Assembly: GCF_020697055.1 (NCBI RefSeq)
Contig: NZ_JAJFBP010000019.1
Coordinates: forward strand, 1 to 64,000
Source of the DNA: Panacagrimonas sp.
GTDB taxonomy: Bacteria; Pseudomonadota; Gammaproteobacteria; Nevskiales; Nevskiaceae
Reading direction: 5' to 3'
Length of the DNA: 64,000 bases
Each line of letters opens with the position of its first letter. The stretch's first letter is position 1. Below the pieces are notes generated by a model, which worked only from the letters and a program-made list of their open reading frames with translations, was not told the DNA's origin and did no database searches. The position numbers and the translations under genes were made by a program. This document shows, piece after piece, positions 28,877-37,971 of the stretch.

Positions 28877-29536
28877 TCAGGTCCAGTGATCGGCCAGGAA
28901 GCCCTGCATCGCGTTGCGCACTTCGTCGAGACGGCCGTGAAAGAAGTGACCTGCGCCGTCGACGGTGACGCGCTGCGGCGGCGGATCGTAGGTATCCAGG
29001 ATCGCGGCCGTCTCCTCGTACGACACCGTGTCGTCGTCCCGCGAATGCAAAACCAGCCACGGACAGCCGGGGTGCGGCGGCGGCGCCGCATCGTCGAAGT
29101 AGCGCCCGAACGGCGGCGCGATGCTGACCAGCGCGGCGGCCCCTGCCCGCGAGGCCGCCTGCAGGCTCACGAACGCGCCGAACGAAAAGCCCGCCAGCAG
29201 CAGCGGCTGGCCGGGCTGCAGCGCGCGGAGCCAGTCGACCACGGCAAGGCAGTCGTCGACCTCGCCCCGCGCCGAATCGTGCGTGCCCTGGCTGTTGCCC
29301 ACGCCGCGGAAATTGAAGCGCGCGGCAACCAGGCCGTGCGACAGCGCGGTCGAGGCCAGCGTGTAGACCACCTTGTTGCTCATCGCCCCGCCGTAGAGGG
29401 GATGCGGATGACAGGCCACCGCCACGCCGCGCACGGGCTCGCGCGGTACCGCCACGTGGCATTCGAGATCGCCCGCCGGACCCGCCACCAGCCCCTGTGC
29501 GGACTGTCCCGGAGCCGGCAACGACGCCAGGCGCAT
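28877..29536 (-). CDS. alpha/beta hydrolase (dienelactone hydrolase/KANL3-like)
   Basis: 219 residues. The pattern is that of small serine hydrolases: VACHPHPLYGGAMSNKVVYTLA (about residues 39-60, pattern only), RFNFRGVGNSQG, the nucleophile in LAGFSFGAFVSL (serine about residue 113), LVLHSRDDDTVSYE with the acid, and the histidine in DGAGHFFHG. No signal peptide; cytoplasmic. The substrate is unknown. The ATG overlaps the upstream SH3 gene stop by one base, so the two are co-translated. Confidence 0.85.
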   Translation of the reverse strand: MRLASLPAPGQSAQGLVAGPAGDLECHVAVPREPVRGVAVACHPHPLYGGAMSNKVVYTLASTALSHGLVAARFNFRGVGNSQGTHDSARGEVDDCLAVVDWLRALQPGQPLLLAGFSFGAFVSLQAASRAGAAALVSIAPPFGRYFDDAAPPPHPGCPWLVLHSRDDDTVSYEETAAILDTYDPPPQRVTVDGAGHFFHGRLDEVRNAMQGFLADHWT

Positions 29537-30129
29537 CAGAGGTCGGCGCCCCAGCGCCGCCGCGGCTTGCCGCGAACCACCAGCGGAATCAGAACGCCGG
29601 CGAGCAGCCCCGCGACGAACAGGCCGGCACCGGTGACCATCACGGCGGTTTCGGCCTCGGCTGTCGCCGGCGCTTCGTCGGCGTCCGCGTCTTCGTCCGC
29701 GGGTGCGCTGGCGGCCCCCGCAGGGGCCTGACTGCGCGCGGCGACGGCCTCGCGCAGGCGCGCGTTGTCGTTTTCGAGCTTGCGCACCGTCGCCTGCTGT
29801 TCGGCGAGCTGCGATTGGATGGCGGCGAGGCGTTCGCGCGCGGCAGGTTCGGTCGACAGGTAACGCGCCAGCACCCAGCCCTCGCGGCCGGGTCCGACGC
29901 GGACGCGCGCGTAACCGCTGGCCGAGTCTTCCTCTATGAGTTCGACCTTGGTTCCCGATTTGAGCAACGCGGCGACGGGCGAGCTCATGCCCTTTTCCTC
30001 GCGCAGCGTGATCGCGGTTTCGTCGCTGATGTAGCGCGTGGCGCCGGACTGGGCCCACGCGCACGAGCCGAAGAGCATCAGGCAGAGGGTCAGGCAGAGC
30101 GGGCGTGCAACGTCGACGCGAAGGTCCAT
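29536..30129 (-). CDS. TIGR04211-type SH3 domain and membrane anchor protein
   Basis: 197 residues: signal peptide (about 1-26, cleavage CAWA-QSG), bacterial SH3b domain 32-92 (YISDETAITLREEKG, GYARVRVGPGREGWVLARYL), a coiled coil about 93-130 and an Asp/Glu/Ala linker. A C-terminal membrane helix follows (about 163-186) with a basic tail. This is the architecture of YgiM-like proteins of gammaproteobacteria, anchored in the inner membrane with the SH3 domain in the periplasm, probably binding cell-wall peptides. First gene of the pair with the hydrolase. Confidence 0.85.
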   Translation of the reverse strand: MDLRVDVARPLCLTLCLMLFGSCAWAQSGATRYISDETAITLREEKGMSSPVAALLKSGTKVELIEEDSASGYARVRVGPGREGWVLARYLSTEPAARERLAAIQSQLAEQQATVRKLENDNARLREAVAARSQAPAGAASAPADEDADADEAPATAEAETAVMVTGAGLFVAGLLAGVLIPLVVRGKPRRRWGADL

Positions 30130-30282
30130 GGAACGGTCGGCAGGCAGGAGCGGCGATTCGGTGGCCTCCGGCAGCGCATCGTGGTGCGTGCGTCGGGCCG
30201 CAGCAGTCTAATGCGAGTGCTCCCCCCTTGCCGTTTCGCAAGGAAGCGGCGAGCCTTGCGCCGCTCGTTTTCCCTTCCCTCC

Positions 30283-31995
30283 ATGACCCTTACCGACACC
30301 CGCGCGGGCGCGACGCTGCGCGCCCGCCTCGCCCTCGATCCGCGAGGTCTGGCGCTGCTGCGCGCCGGCCTCGGACTGCTGTTCGCCATCGACGCCGCAC
30401 TGCGCCTCTGCGCGGCCGGCGCCCTGTACACCGACGCCGGCCTGCTGCCGCGCGCCGACGCGGTGGATCTGCAGGGACCGCTGCAATGGTCGCTGCACCT
30501 GGCCAACGGCAGCCTGGCGTTCGCGCTGGCGATGGGCGTGCTGCAGCTGCTCGCCGCGCTCGTCCTGGCCGTCGGTTGGCGCTCGCGCGTAGCGGGCGCA
30601 CTGCTCTGGGTGCTGGTGGTCTCGGCCTTCGCGCGTCACCCCGCGGTGGTCGGTGCCTCCGATCTGCTGATGCTGTCAGTGGCGAGCTTGGGCCTGCTGA
30701 TGCCCTGGAATCGGCGCTGGAGCGTGGATGGCGCGCTCGCGCCGGAGACGCACGAGGACGCTGCCGGATCCTGGCCCGATCTGGCCCTGCGCATGTTCGC
30801 GGCGCTGCTCCCGGCGTTTCTGGCACTGGCGACCGTGGATGCCGCTGGCGGCCTGGCCGGCTTGCTGGCGAGCGAGCACGCCAATGCACTGGGACACGCG
30901 TGGGCGGCGCGCCTGCCGGGGTCGCTCGGCGTGCTCGAGACCGCGCTACGCGGCATGGCGGTGCTGATCGTGCCGCTGGCGCTGTGGCCTTCGACCTGGG
31001 CGCATCGCGCCGCAGCCGCGCTGTACGCGTCGCTCGCGCTGCTGGCCTTGCTGCTGCTGCACGCTGGCGCCCTGCCGTGGCTGGCACTGCTGTGCGCCGG
31101 CCTGCTCGTCGACGGCGCGTCGTGGAATCGTCTGCGCGGCGCTGCCGATCAGCCGGAACTGCGCCTCCACTACGATCGCAACACGCCCGGCGCCGCGGGT
31201 CTGGCGCGACTGCTCGACGTGTTCCTGGGCCTGCCACGCACGCAGGTGGGCCCTGCGCAGGACAACGCGCGCGCCGCGCGCCTGCTCGACTCGGGCCCGC
31301 TGCTGGTGGTGATCGATCGCGACGAGCAGGCGCACCTGGATGCCGCGGGCATCGTGGTGCTGCTGCGCCGCTCGCCGCTGCTGGCGCCGCTGCGCCCGCT
31401 GCTCGCCGCGGGCCTCGGCTCCGCGCTGGCCGCCGCGGTGCTGGCATTGCGTCGCGTCGGCGTCTGCGCAGCGCGCATCGGCGTCGATCCGGTCCGTGCA
31501 TGCCGGTGCGCGGGCGTCGCGTCCGTCACCGCGCTGGCCCTGTTCGCGCTGCTGTGCGGGTCGAACGCAGCGGCGGCCGGACTGCTGCCGCGCGCGATGG
31601 GCCGCGTGGTGGGCGTGCCGCTGCAGGCGATCGGGCTGGATCGCGCCTGGCTCGACGCGCTGCCTTCGATCGACGGCGCGCGGCACTGGATCACCCTCGT
31701 CGGCGAGCGCGTCGACGGCGGCGAAGTGGACGCCACCGACGCGCGGCTGCGCGCCGCGGACTACGCGTCCAGACCCCTGCCCTGGTTCGCCGGGCCGCAC
31801 GCGCGCGCCTTCGCCGCAACGCTCGCGCAACCCGGAGCGAGCGCCGGTGTGCGGGTGGCCCTGGCTCGGCATCTGTGCGAGGAGCACGCCGGCACGCTGG
31901 CGCGCGTGCGCGTCACCTCGATGGTGCGCGAGGCCGGCGCGGCGATCGCCGAGCAGCGCGTGCTGCTGCGGTACGAGTGCGGGCCCGACGAATGA
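30283..31995 (+). CDS. HTTM-like multi-pass membrane protein with degenerate DCC domain
   Basis: 570 residues from ATG 30283. The first ~270 residues hold about six to eight hydrophobic helices (GLALLRAGLGLLFAIDAALRL, ALAMGVLQLLAALVLAVGW and others) and resemble the HTTM/gamma-carboxylase-like membrane domain. A segment at about residues 285-370 aligns by pattern with DUF393 (DCC) domains (LRLHYDRNTPGAAGLARLLD), but the DxxCxxC redox motif is absent. A further membrane helix (about 400-425) and a C-terminal soluble domain follow. Function unknown. The composition is extremely Ala/Leu rich. Confidence 0.7.
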   Translation: MTLTDTRAGATLRARLALDPRGLALLRAGLGLLFAIDAALRLCAAGALYTDAGLLPRADAVDLQGPLQWSLHLANGSLAFALAMGVLQLLAALVLAVGWRSRVAGALLWVLVVSAFARHPAVVGASDLLMLSVASLGLLMPWNRRWSVDGALAPETHEDAAGSWPDLALRMFAALLPAFLALATVDAAGGLAGLLASEHANALGHAWAARLPGSLGVLETALRGMAVLIVPLALWPSTWAHRAAAALYASLALLALLLLHAGALPWLALLCAGLLVDGASWNRLRGAADQPELRLHYDRNTPGAAGLARLLDVFLGLPRTQVGPAQDNARAARLLDSGPLLVVIDRDEQAHLDAAGIVVLLRRSPLLAPLRPLLAAGLGSALAAAVLALRRVGVCAARIGVDPVRACRCAGVASVTALALFALLCGSNAAAAGLLPRAMGRVVGVPLQAIGLDRAWLDALPSIDGARHWITLVGERVDGGEVDATDARLRAADYASRPLPWFAGPHARAFAATLAQPGASAGVRVALARHLCEEHAGTLARVRVTSMVREAGAAIAEQRVLLRYECGPDE

Positions 31996-32068
31996 TCATC
32001 GGCGGCGCTCCACTTGTTGCGCGGGGCATCGATCGCCACTGGCGTTCGATGAAAAAATCCCCCGCTCG

Positions 32069-32860
32069 ATGATCGACATCGGGGCGAATCTGGCGCACGA
32101 CAGCTTCGATGGCGACCGCGAAGCCGTTCTGCAGCGCGCGTGGGACGCCGGCGTCGAGGCGATCGTCGTGACCGGCAGCTGCGCCGCCAGCTCGCGCCGC
32201 GCGCTCGAGATCGCGCGCGCGCATCCCGGCCGGCTCCACGCGACCGCGGGCCTGCATCCGCATCACGCGGCGGACTGGAGCCCGGCGCACGCCGCGCTGT
32301 TTCGCGAGCTGGCGCAGGATCCGGCGCTGGTGTCGCTCGGCGAATGCGGACTGGACTACTTCCGCGATCTGTCGCCGCGACCGGTGCAGCGCGCGGCCTT
32401 CGAGGCGCAGCTGGAGCTGGCGGTGGAACTGCGCCGACCGCTGTTCCTGCACCAGCGCGACGCGCACGCCGACTTCCTGGCGATCCTGCGCGACCATCGT
32501 TCGCGCCTGGGCGCGGTGTGCGTGCACTGCTTCACCGACACGCACGCGGCAGCCGAGGACTATCTCGCTCTCGACTGCCACATCGGCATCACCGGCTGGA
32601 TCTGCGACGAGCGTCGCGGCCGTCACCTGCTGCAGATCGTTCCGCAAATCCCGGCGGACCGGCTGCTGCTGGAGACCGACGCGCCCTACCTGCTGCCGCG
32701 CACGGTGCCCAAGGCGCAGCAGCCGCGCGACGGCCGGCGCAACGAGCCCGCGTACCTGCCCTTCGTCGTGCGCGCGGTCGCGGCGGCGCGGGTCGAGTCG
32801 GTCGACACGGTCGCGCGCAATAGCGCGGATGCCGCGCGCGCCTTCTTCGGGATCGGGTGA
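32069..32860 (+). CDS. tatD: TatD family metal-dependent DNase
   Basis: 263 residues from ATG 32069. The pattern follows E. coli TatD closely: MIDIGANL start, GLHPHHAADW, SLGECGLDYFRD (metal-ligand Glu), FLHQRDAHADF, VCVHCFTDT, HIGITGWICDERRG and LLLETDAPYLLPR with the final Asp ligand. It is a TIM-barrel hydrolase with 3'-5' exonuclease and endonuclease activity; in E. coli it is linked to DNA repair and is not needed for Tat export. No tatABC genes lie nearby. Confidence 0.93.
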   Translation: MIDIGANLAHDSFDGDREAVLQRAWDAGVEAIVVTGSCAASSRRALEIARAHPGRLHATAGLHPHHAADWSPAHAALFRELAQDPALVSLGECGLDYFRDLSPRPVQRAAFEAQLELAVELRRPLFLHQRDAHADFLAILRDHRSRLGAVCVHCFTDTHAAAEDYLALDCHIGITGWICDERRGRHLLQIVPQIPADRLLLETDAPYLLPRTVPKAQQPRDGRRNEPAYLPFVVRAVAAARVESVDTVARNSADAARAFFGIG

Positions 32861-32869
32861 AGGTGCGAC

Positions 32870-34000
32870 TCAGGACGTGCAGCTGCCCTTGATCGGCGGC
32901 GGCGGCTCGATGGCGGTCTTGCCCGCACGCAGATCCGCCAGCGAGATCCGGCCGATGGCGGTGTCGGTGAGGCTTCCCAGGTACAGCATGCCGTCGCGTT
33001 CGATCACGCTGGTCACCGGGCCGAAGGCGCCATCTCCGGCGTAGCGATACTGCTCGACCACCTTGCCGTCGAGATCCAGGCCTAGAACGAAACCCTGGCG
33101 CGCGCCCTTGGGCAGCCACGCCACCGGCAGCCGCGCGATCACCGAGCGCAGAAACGGAACCGGACCCAGCGCGTCGATCATCGGGTCCCGCGGACCGAAC
33201 AGCGCGACCCAGAAACGGTCGCTGCCGTTGAACGTGATGTTGTCCGGCAGTCCCGGCAGGTTGTCGACAAATGTATCGACCTGTCCCGAGCGCTCGCCTT
33301 TCATCCAGTAGCGCTTGATGCGGTAGGCGGTGGTCTCGTTGACCAGCACGTACTGCTCGTCGGGTCCGATCGTCACACCGTTGGCGAACTCGAGCTGCGC
33401 GAGCACGGTCGCCGAGGCTTTCTGCTGGGGGTCGTACAGGAACAACCGGCCGCGACCACCGTGCTCGAGCGCATCGAGCACGAGGCGGTCGTATGTGAAC
33501 TTCCACGAGGCGTCCGAGAAGAACACGCGGCCGCGCGCGTCGAGGTCCAGGTCGTCGGCGATGCCCACCGGCCAGCCGTCGACTTCCTTGTCCAGCAGTT
33601 CGAGCTTGCCGTTGCCGTCGATGCGCAACAGCCCCTTGACGAGATCGGCGACGATCACGCTGCCGTCGGCCTGCACTTTCAATCCGCCGGGTCGTCCGCC
33701 GGTATCGACGAGCACGCGGCAATCGCTGCCGTCGACCGCCATCGAGACGACGCGACCGTCCTCCAGCCCGGTATACAGGCGACCGTTCGCATCGAAGGTG
33801 ATCGCCTCGGGTCCGACCACGCCGCCATCGGCGATGCGCTGCACGCCGCGCAGCGCGTCGTCCTTGGCGTACAAGCCTTCTTCCATCGACGGCGCCTCCG
33901 GCGGATTCCACGCGACCGGACTGATATCGGCCGGCCAAGCCACGAGATAGAGCACCAGCAGCAGCGGAAGGATCCAGGCGAGGCGTTTCAAGCGCGTCAA
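32870..34000 (-). CDS. SMP-30/strictosidine-synthase-like beta-propeller protein
   Basis: 376 residues with a TTG start at 34000 (no ATG is available in a sensible place). An N-terminal membrane helix (about 7-24) anchors a six-bladed beta-propeller: GPEAITFDANGRLYTGLEDGRV, LDLDARGRVFFSDASWKF, EFANGVTIGPDEQYVLVNETT and LPGLPDNITFNGSDRFWVAL are the strictosidine synthase/APMAP-type blades (given as patterns). The family includes lactonases and arylesterases; the bacterial substrate is unknown. It converges on tatD and is divergent from the acyl-CoA ligase gene. Confidence 0.83.
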   Translation of the reverse strand: MTRLKRLAWILPLLLVLYLVAWPADISPVAWNPPEAPSMEEGLYAKDDALRGVQRIADGGVVGPEAITFDANGRLYTGLEDGRVVSMAVDGSDCRVLVDTGGRPGGLKVQADGSVIVADLVKGLLRIDGNGKLELLDKEVDGWPVGIADDLDLDARGRVFFSDASWKFTYDRLVLDALEHGGRGRLFLYDPQQKASATVLAQLEFANGVTIGPDEQYVLVNETTAYRIKRYWMKGERSGQVDTFVDNLPGLPDNITFNGSDRFWVALFGPRDPMIDALGPVPFLRSVIARLPVAWLPKGARQGFVLGLDLDGKVVEQYRYAGDGAFGPVTSVIERDGMLYLGSLTDTAIGRISLADLRAGKTAIEPPPPIKGSCTS

Positions 34001-34105
34001 TCCATGCGTGGAGAAGTGGAACCGGATTGTGCCCCAAGGTCCGCGGAGCCGCGGTTACACTCGCCCAGGCTACGGCCCACGAGAACGCACAAAAGGGGAC
34101 TCTCG

Positions 34106-35761
34106 ATGAGCGAAATGAACACGCCGGTCGACATGCTGCTGAAGTGGTCGCGCGAGCGCGGTGACAAGGTCTGGCTGGTGCAGCCGCGTGGCGGTGAAAC
34201 GCTGACCTGGACGTGGAAGCAGGTCGAGACCGAAGCGCGGCGCATGGCCGGAGCGTTGCTCGCGATGGGCCTGAACCGCGGCGATCGCGTGGCGATCTCG
34301 GGCCGCAACACCGCGCACTGGTTCCTGTCGGACATGGCCTGCGGCTTCGCCGGCCTTGTCGCGGTGGGCCTGTACCCCAAGCAGTCGCCCGACGCGGTGA
34401 CCTTCATCCTCAAGCACAGCGACGCCAAGGTGCTCTTCCTTGGTCCGATGATGGATCAGGAGGAATTCATGGGCGCGGTGCCCAAGGATCTGCCAACCAT
34501 CGGGTTCCCCTATCCGGACACGCCGTCCGCGCAGCAGCAGTGGAGCGACGTGATCGCCAAGGCCGCGCCGGTCGACGGCTACCAGCGTCCCGCACGCGAC
34601 GATCTCGCCGCCCTGATCTACACCTCGGGCACCACCGGCAATCCCAAGGGCGTGATGATCACCTGGGGCAACCTGGTGTTTGCCGCCGCCCAGACGCTCA
34701 AGCTGATGCCGGCTCAGGGCGAGGAGCGCTTCTTCTCCTACCTGCCGTTGGCGCACGCGTTCGAACGGGGCGCGGTGCTGGGCCTTTCGGCCTACCTGGG
34801 CGCCGAGGTGCATTTCCTCGAGCAGCTCGACAAGCTCGCCGAGCAGCTGCCCAGGGTCGCGCCGACGCGCTTCTACGGTGTTCCGCTCGTGTACGGACGC
34901 TTCCAGTCCGGCGTGCTGCGCAAGATGCCGCAGGACAAGCTCGCGCGACTGACCTCGATCCCGATTCTCGGCGGCATCGTCCGCAGGAAGATCCTCAGGA
35001 CGCTGGGACTGCACAACGCGCGATACATCTTCTCCGGCGCGGCACCGCTGCCGATCTCGGTGATGGAGTGGTTCAAGCAATACCTGAAGCTCGATCTGCT
35101 GCAGGGCTACGGCATGACCGAGAACAGCATCTACGCAACCGCCAATCTGCCGCACCAGAACCGCATCGGCTCGGTCGGCAAGCCCTTGCCCGAGTCCGGG
35201 TTCAAGCTGTCGGCCGAAGGCGAGATCCTGTTCAAGCACGCCGGCGTCATGGCGGGCTACTACAAGGAGCCCGAGAAAACGCGCGAGACGTTCACCGAGG
35301 ACGGCTACCTGCGCACCGGTGACAAGGGCCGCGTCGATGACGATGGCTACGTCTACATCACCGGCCGCGTGAAGGACATCTTCAAGACGCTGAAGGGCAA
35401 GTACGTGTCCCCGGCTCCGATCGAAGGCGCGCTCGCGCGCAACGTCGACATCGATCAGCTGTGCCTGGTCGGCAGCGGCCTGTCGCAGCCGCTGATGCTG
35501 GTGTCGTTGCTGCCCGGCGTGGAGAAGCACAAGTCGCGCGAGCAGCTCGAAAAGGAACTGATCGCCGACATGAAGATCGTCAACGAAAAACTCGAGCCGC
35601 ACGAGGCGATCGCCAAGGTCGTCGTGGTCAAGGACCCGTGGACGATCGACAACGGGATCATGACGCCGACCATGAAGGTCAAGCGCAACGAGATCGAAAA
35701 ACGCTATGCGGCGCTGATCGAGGCCGAAGGCGCCACGCGCACGCAGATCGCGTGGGAGTAG
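34106..35761 (+). CDS. AMP-dependent acyl-CoA synthetase (long-chain type)
   Basis: 551 residues from ATG 34106 (GGGGA ribosome site). The ANL-superfamily motifs are intact: P-loop-like YTSGTTGNPKG (about residues 171-181), LLQGYGMTENS (about 332-342), YLRTGDKGRVDDDGYVYITGR (about 404-424, pattern) and the C-terminal KGKYVSPAPIE. Placement of the motifs and the ACSL-like FKTLKGKYV segment suggest long-chain fatty acids. It may feed the thiolase/SDR pair at the start of the window, which is inference from function only. Confidence 0.9.
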   Translation: MSEMNTPVDMLLKWSRERGDKVWLVQPRGGETLTWTWKQVETEARRMAGALLAMGLNRGDRVAISGRNTAHWFLSDMACGFAGLVAVGLYPKQSPDAVTFILKHSDAKVLFLGPMMDQEEFMGAVPKDLPTIGFPYPDTPSAQQQWSDVIAKAAPVDGYQRPARDDLAALIYTSGTTGNPKGVMITWGNLVFAAAQTLKLMPAQGEERFFSYLPLAHAFERGAVLGLSAYLGAEVHFLEQLDKLAEQLPRVAPTRFYGVPLVYGRFQSGVLRKMPQDKLARLTSIPILGGIVRRKILRTLGLHNARYIFSGAAPLPISVMEWFKQYLKLDLLQGYGMTENSIYATANLPHQNRIGSVGKPLPESGFKLSAEGEILFKHAGVMAGYYKEPEKTRETFTEDGYLRTGDKGRVDDDGYVYITGRVKDIFKTLKGKYVSPAPIEGALARNVDIDQLCLVGSGLSQPLMLVSLLPGVEKHKSREQLEKELIADMKIVNEKLEPHEAIAKVVVVKDPWTIDNGIMTPTMKVKRNEIEKRYAALIEAEGATRTQIAWE

Positions 35762-35783
35762 GCGGACCCGAACGCCGTCCGGG

Positions 35784-37511
35784 TCAGGGTTTCAAGGCCT
35801 GCAGCTCGCGTTCGAATTCGTCCATCCCCGTGGCGGCGAATACGCGGTCGACCTTCGCGCGCAGGTCGCCGACCTCCGACTCGCGTACCGCGCGCTTGAC
35901 CTCGAGCACGTTGGCCGGGTGCATCGAGAACTCGGTCAGGCCCAGGCCGAGCAGCAGGCGCGTGTAGCGCACGTCGCCGGCCATCTCGCCGCACATCCCC
36001 ACTTCGATGCCGGCGGCGTGGCCGGCCTCGATGGTCATGCGGATCAGGCGCAGCACCGCCGGATGCAGCGGGTCGTAGAGGTAGTTGACCTCGTCGTCCA
36101 CGCGATCGATCGCCAGCGTGTACTGGATCAGATCGTTCGTGCCGATCGAGAAGAAGTCGACCTCGCGCGCCAGCAGGGGCGCGGCGATCGCGGCGGCCGG
36201 AACTTCGATCATCGCGCCCACCGGGATATGGTCCGCCACCTTCCTGCCTTCGCGCGCCAGCTCCGTGCGACAGGCCGAGATCAGGGTCCTGGCCTGCCGC
36301 AGCTCGGCCAGGCTCGAGATCATCGGCAGCATGATGCGCACCTGTCCGTGCGCCGAGGCGCGGAGCAAAGCACGCATCTGCACGCGAAACAGTTCCGGCT
36401 CCTTGAGGCACAGCCGGATCGCGCGCAGACCCAGCGCCGGGTTGTTCGGCGTCGGCCCGTGGCGCTGGCCCGAATCGACCTGCTTGTCGGCACCCAGGTC
36501 GAGCGTGCGGATGGTGATCGGCCCCTTCACCGCGGAAACCACGCGCGAGTACGCCTCGTACTGCTCCTCCTCGGTCGGCAGGCCCTTCCGGTTCATGTAC
36601 AGAAACTCGGTGCGATACAGGCCCACGCCGGCCGCGCCGTTGGCTTCGGCCTCCTGCGCATCCTCCGGCAGCTCGATGTTGGCCTGCAGGCGCACGCCGA
36701 CCCCGTCGCGCGACAGCGCCGGCTTGTCGCGCAGGGACTGCAGCAGACGGCGATCCTCGGCCTGCTGATCCTGCTTGCGCCGGTAGTGATCGAGCGCCTT
36801 GGCATCGGGATCGGCAAGCACGTGTCCGTGCTCGCCGTCGACGATCACCGTCTCGTTCTCGCGCAGCAGCTTGCGCGCGTTGTGCAGACCCACGACCGCC
36901 GGTATGCCCAGGCTGCGCGCGAGGATCGCGGTGTGCGACAGCGGACCGCCGTACTCGGTGACGATCGCCAGCATCGACTGCTGCGATAGCAGGATGATGT
37001 CGGCCGGCGTGATGTCGTCGGATACGATCACGCAGGGCTCGGTCAGGCCCGCGTCCGGCAGCGCCCGCTCGGACTTGGTGAGCACGCGCTGTACGCGGCT
37101 GACCACGTGTTCGACATCGTCGCGCCGCGTGCGCAGGTACGGGTCCTCCATCTGCTCGAACACCGCCACCAGCGCGTCGCGCGATCGACGCAGCGCCGCT
37201 TCGGCATTGATGCCCAGCGTGCGGATGTGGCCGACGGTGGCGTCGACCAGCGAACGGTCGTCGAGCATCAACAGGTGCGTGTCGATGAACGCGGCGATGT
37301 CGCCCGGCGTTCCCGGCGGAATGCGGCTGCGCACCTCGTGCAACTGCGCCAGCGCCTGGTTCTGCGCGTCGCGAAACCGCTCGACCTCGCGATCCAGTTC
37401 CTCCGGGGTCACCGCGTACTCGGCGATCTCCAGGTCGCCGCCGTGCAGCTTCTGCACGCGCGCGATCGCGATGCCGCGCGAGACACCGATTCCGGAAAGC
37501 CAGAGGGACAT
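35784..37511 (-). CDS. ptsI: PTS enzyme I (phosphoenolpyruvate-protein phosphotransferase)
   Basis: 575 residues with full EI architecture and no N-terminal GAF, so EI rather than EI-Ntr (PtsP). Phospho-histidine H193 lies in GGPLSHTAILARSLGIPAVVG (pattern, about 188-208). The PEP-binding barrel contains GVGLYRTEFLYM, IRTLDLGADKQ, FFSIGTNDLIQYTLAIDR and the cysteine segment GMCGEMAGD. It takes phosphate from PEP and passes it to HPr. As no sugar permease EIIBC is encoded here, the chain is probably regulatory. Confidence 0.95.
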   Translation of the reverse strand: MSLWLSGIGVSRGIAIARVQKLHGGDLEIAEYAVTPEELDREVERFRDAQNQALAQLHEVRSRIPPGTPGDIAAFIDTHLLMLDDRSLVDATVGHIRTLGINAEAALRRSRDALVAVFEQMEDPYLRTRRDDVEHVVSRVQRVLTKSERALPDAGLTEPCVIVSDDITPADIILLSQQSMLAIVTEYGGPLSHTAILARSLGIPAVVGLHNARKLLRENETVIVDGEHGHVLADPDAKALDHYRRKQDQQAEDRRLLQSLRDKPALSRDGVGVRLQANIELPEDAQEAEANGAAGVGLYRTEFLYMNRKGLPTEEEQYEAYSRVVSAVKGPITIRTLDLGADKQVDSGQRHGPTPNNPALGLRAIRLCLKEPELFRVQMRALLRASAHGQVRIMLPMISSLAELRQARTLISACRTELAREGRKVADHIPVGAMIEVPAAAIAAPLLAREVDFFSIGTNDLIQYTLAIDRVDDEVNYLYDPLHPAVLRLIRMTIEAGHAAGIEVGMCGEMAGDVRYTRLLLGLGLTEFSMHPANVLEVKRAVRESEVGDLRAKVDRVFAATGMDEFERELQALKP

Positions 37512-37524
37512 GGGGGCGGGCGTT

Positions 37525-37586
37525 AGGCGTTGGGCGTCAGGCGGCGGCCCACACCTGCAGCGAGCGGAGCGAGCGTCCCAACGCCT
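37525..37586. repeat. inverted repeat between HPr and EI genes
   Basis: AGGCGTTGGG (37525-37534) is complementary to CCCAACGCCT (37577-37586), enclosing 42 bases. The left arm also belongs to a run of related GGCGTTAGGCGTTGGGCGT units. It could form a long hairpin in the HPr-EI intergenic RNA. Confidence 0.45.
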
Positions 37587-37599
37587 ACCGCCTGCTTTT

Positions 37600-37866
37600 T
37601 CACGCCTCTTCTCCGAACCGGTCCGCGATCAGGCCGCACAACTCGTCGAGTGCCTTTTCCGCATCCTCGCCTTCCACGATCAGCGTGATCTGGCTGCCCT
37701 GCGCGGCCGCGAGCATCATCACCCCCATGATCGACTTGCCGCTGACCTCGCGCGCGTCCTTGCGCACGCGCACGTCGCTGGAGAACTTGCTCGCCAGCGT
37801 GACGAGCTTGGCCGCCGCCCGCGCGTGAAGCCCGAGGCGGTTGACGATGTCGACGGTGCGTTCCAT
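37600..37866 (-). CDS. ptsH: HPr phosphocarrier protein
   Basis: 88 residues. The phosphorylation histidine is H14 (NRLGLHARAAAKLV), and the regulatory serine region is S45 in GKSIMGVMML, the target of HPr kinase in organisms that have it. It shuttles phosphate from EI to the EIIA-Man-type protein encoded upstream. It belongs to the minus-strand chain rapZ-EIIA-HPr-EI, separated from EIIA by 105 bases that hold a 7-base tandem repeat. Confidence 0.96.
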   Translation of the reverse strand: MERTVDIVNRLGLHARAAAKLVTLASKFSSDVRVRKDAREVSGKSIMGVMMLAAAQGSQITLIVEGEDAEKALDELCGLIADRFGEEA

Positions 37867-37876
37867 GGGGCGGTAA

Positions 37877-37905
37877 TCAGTGGTCAGTGGTCAGTGGTCA
37901 GTAGG
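37877..37905. repeat. 7-base tandem repeat upstream of ptsH
   Basis: TCAGTGG is repeated three times (37877-37897) and followed by the variant TCAGTAGG (37898-37905), only 10 bases from the ptsH start codon on the minus strand. Repeat-number changes would alter the leader length. Confidence 0.75.
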
Positions 37906-37971
37906 CAAATCAACGATCGACAGAACCAAACCGTGCAAGCACGCGACGACGGCCCCCTCGCCCACGGACCG

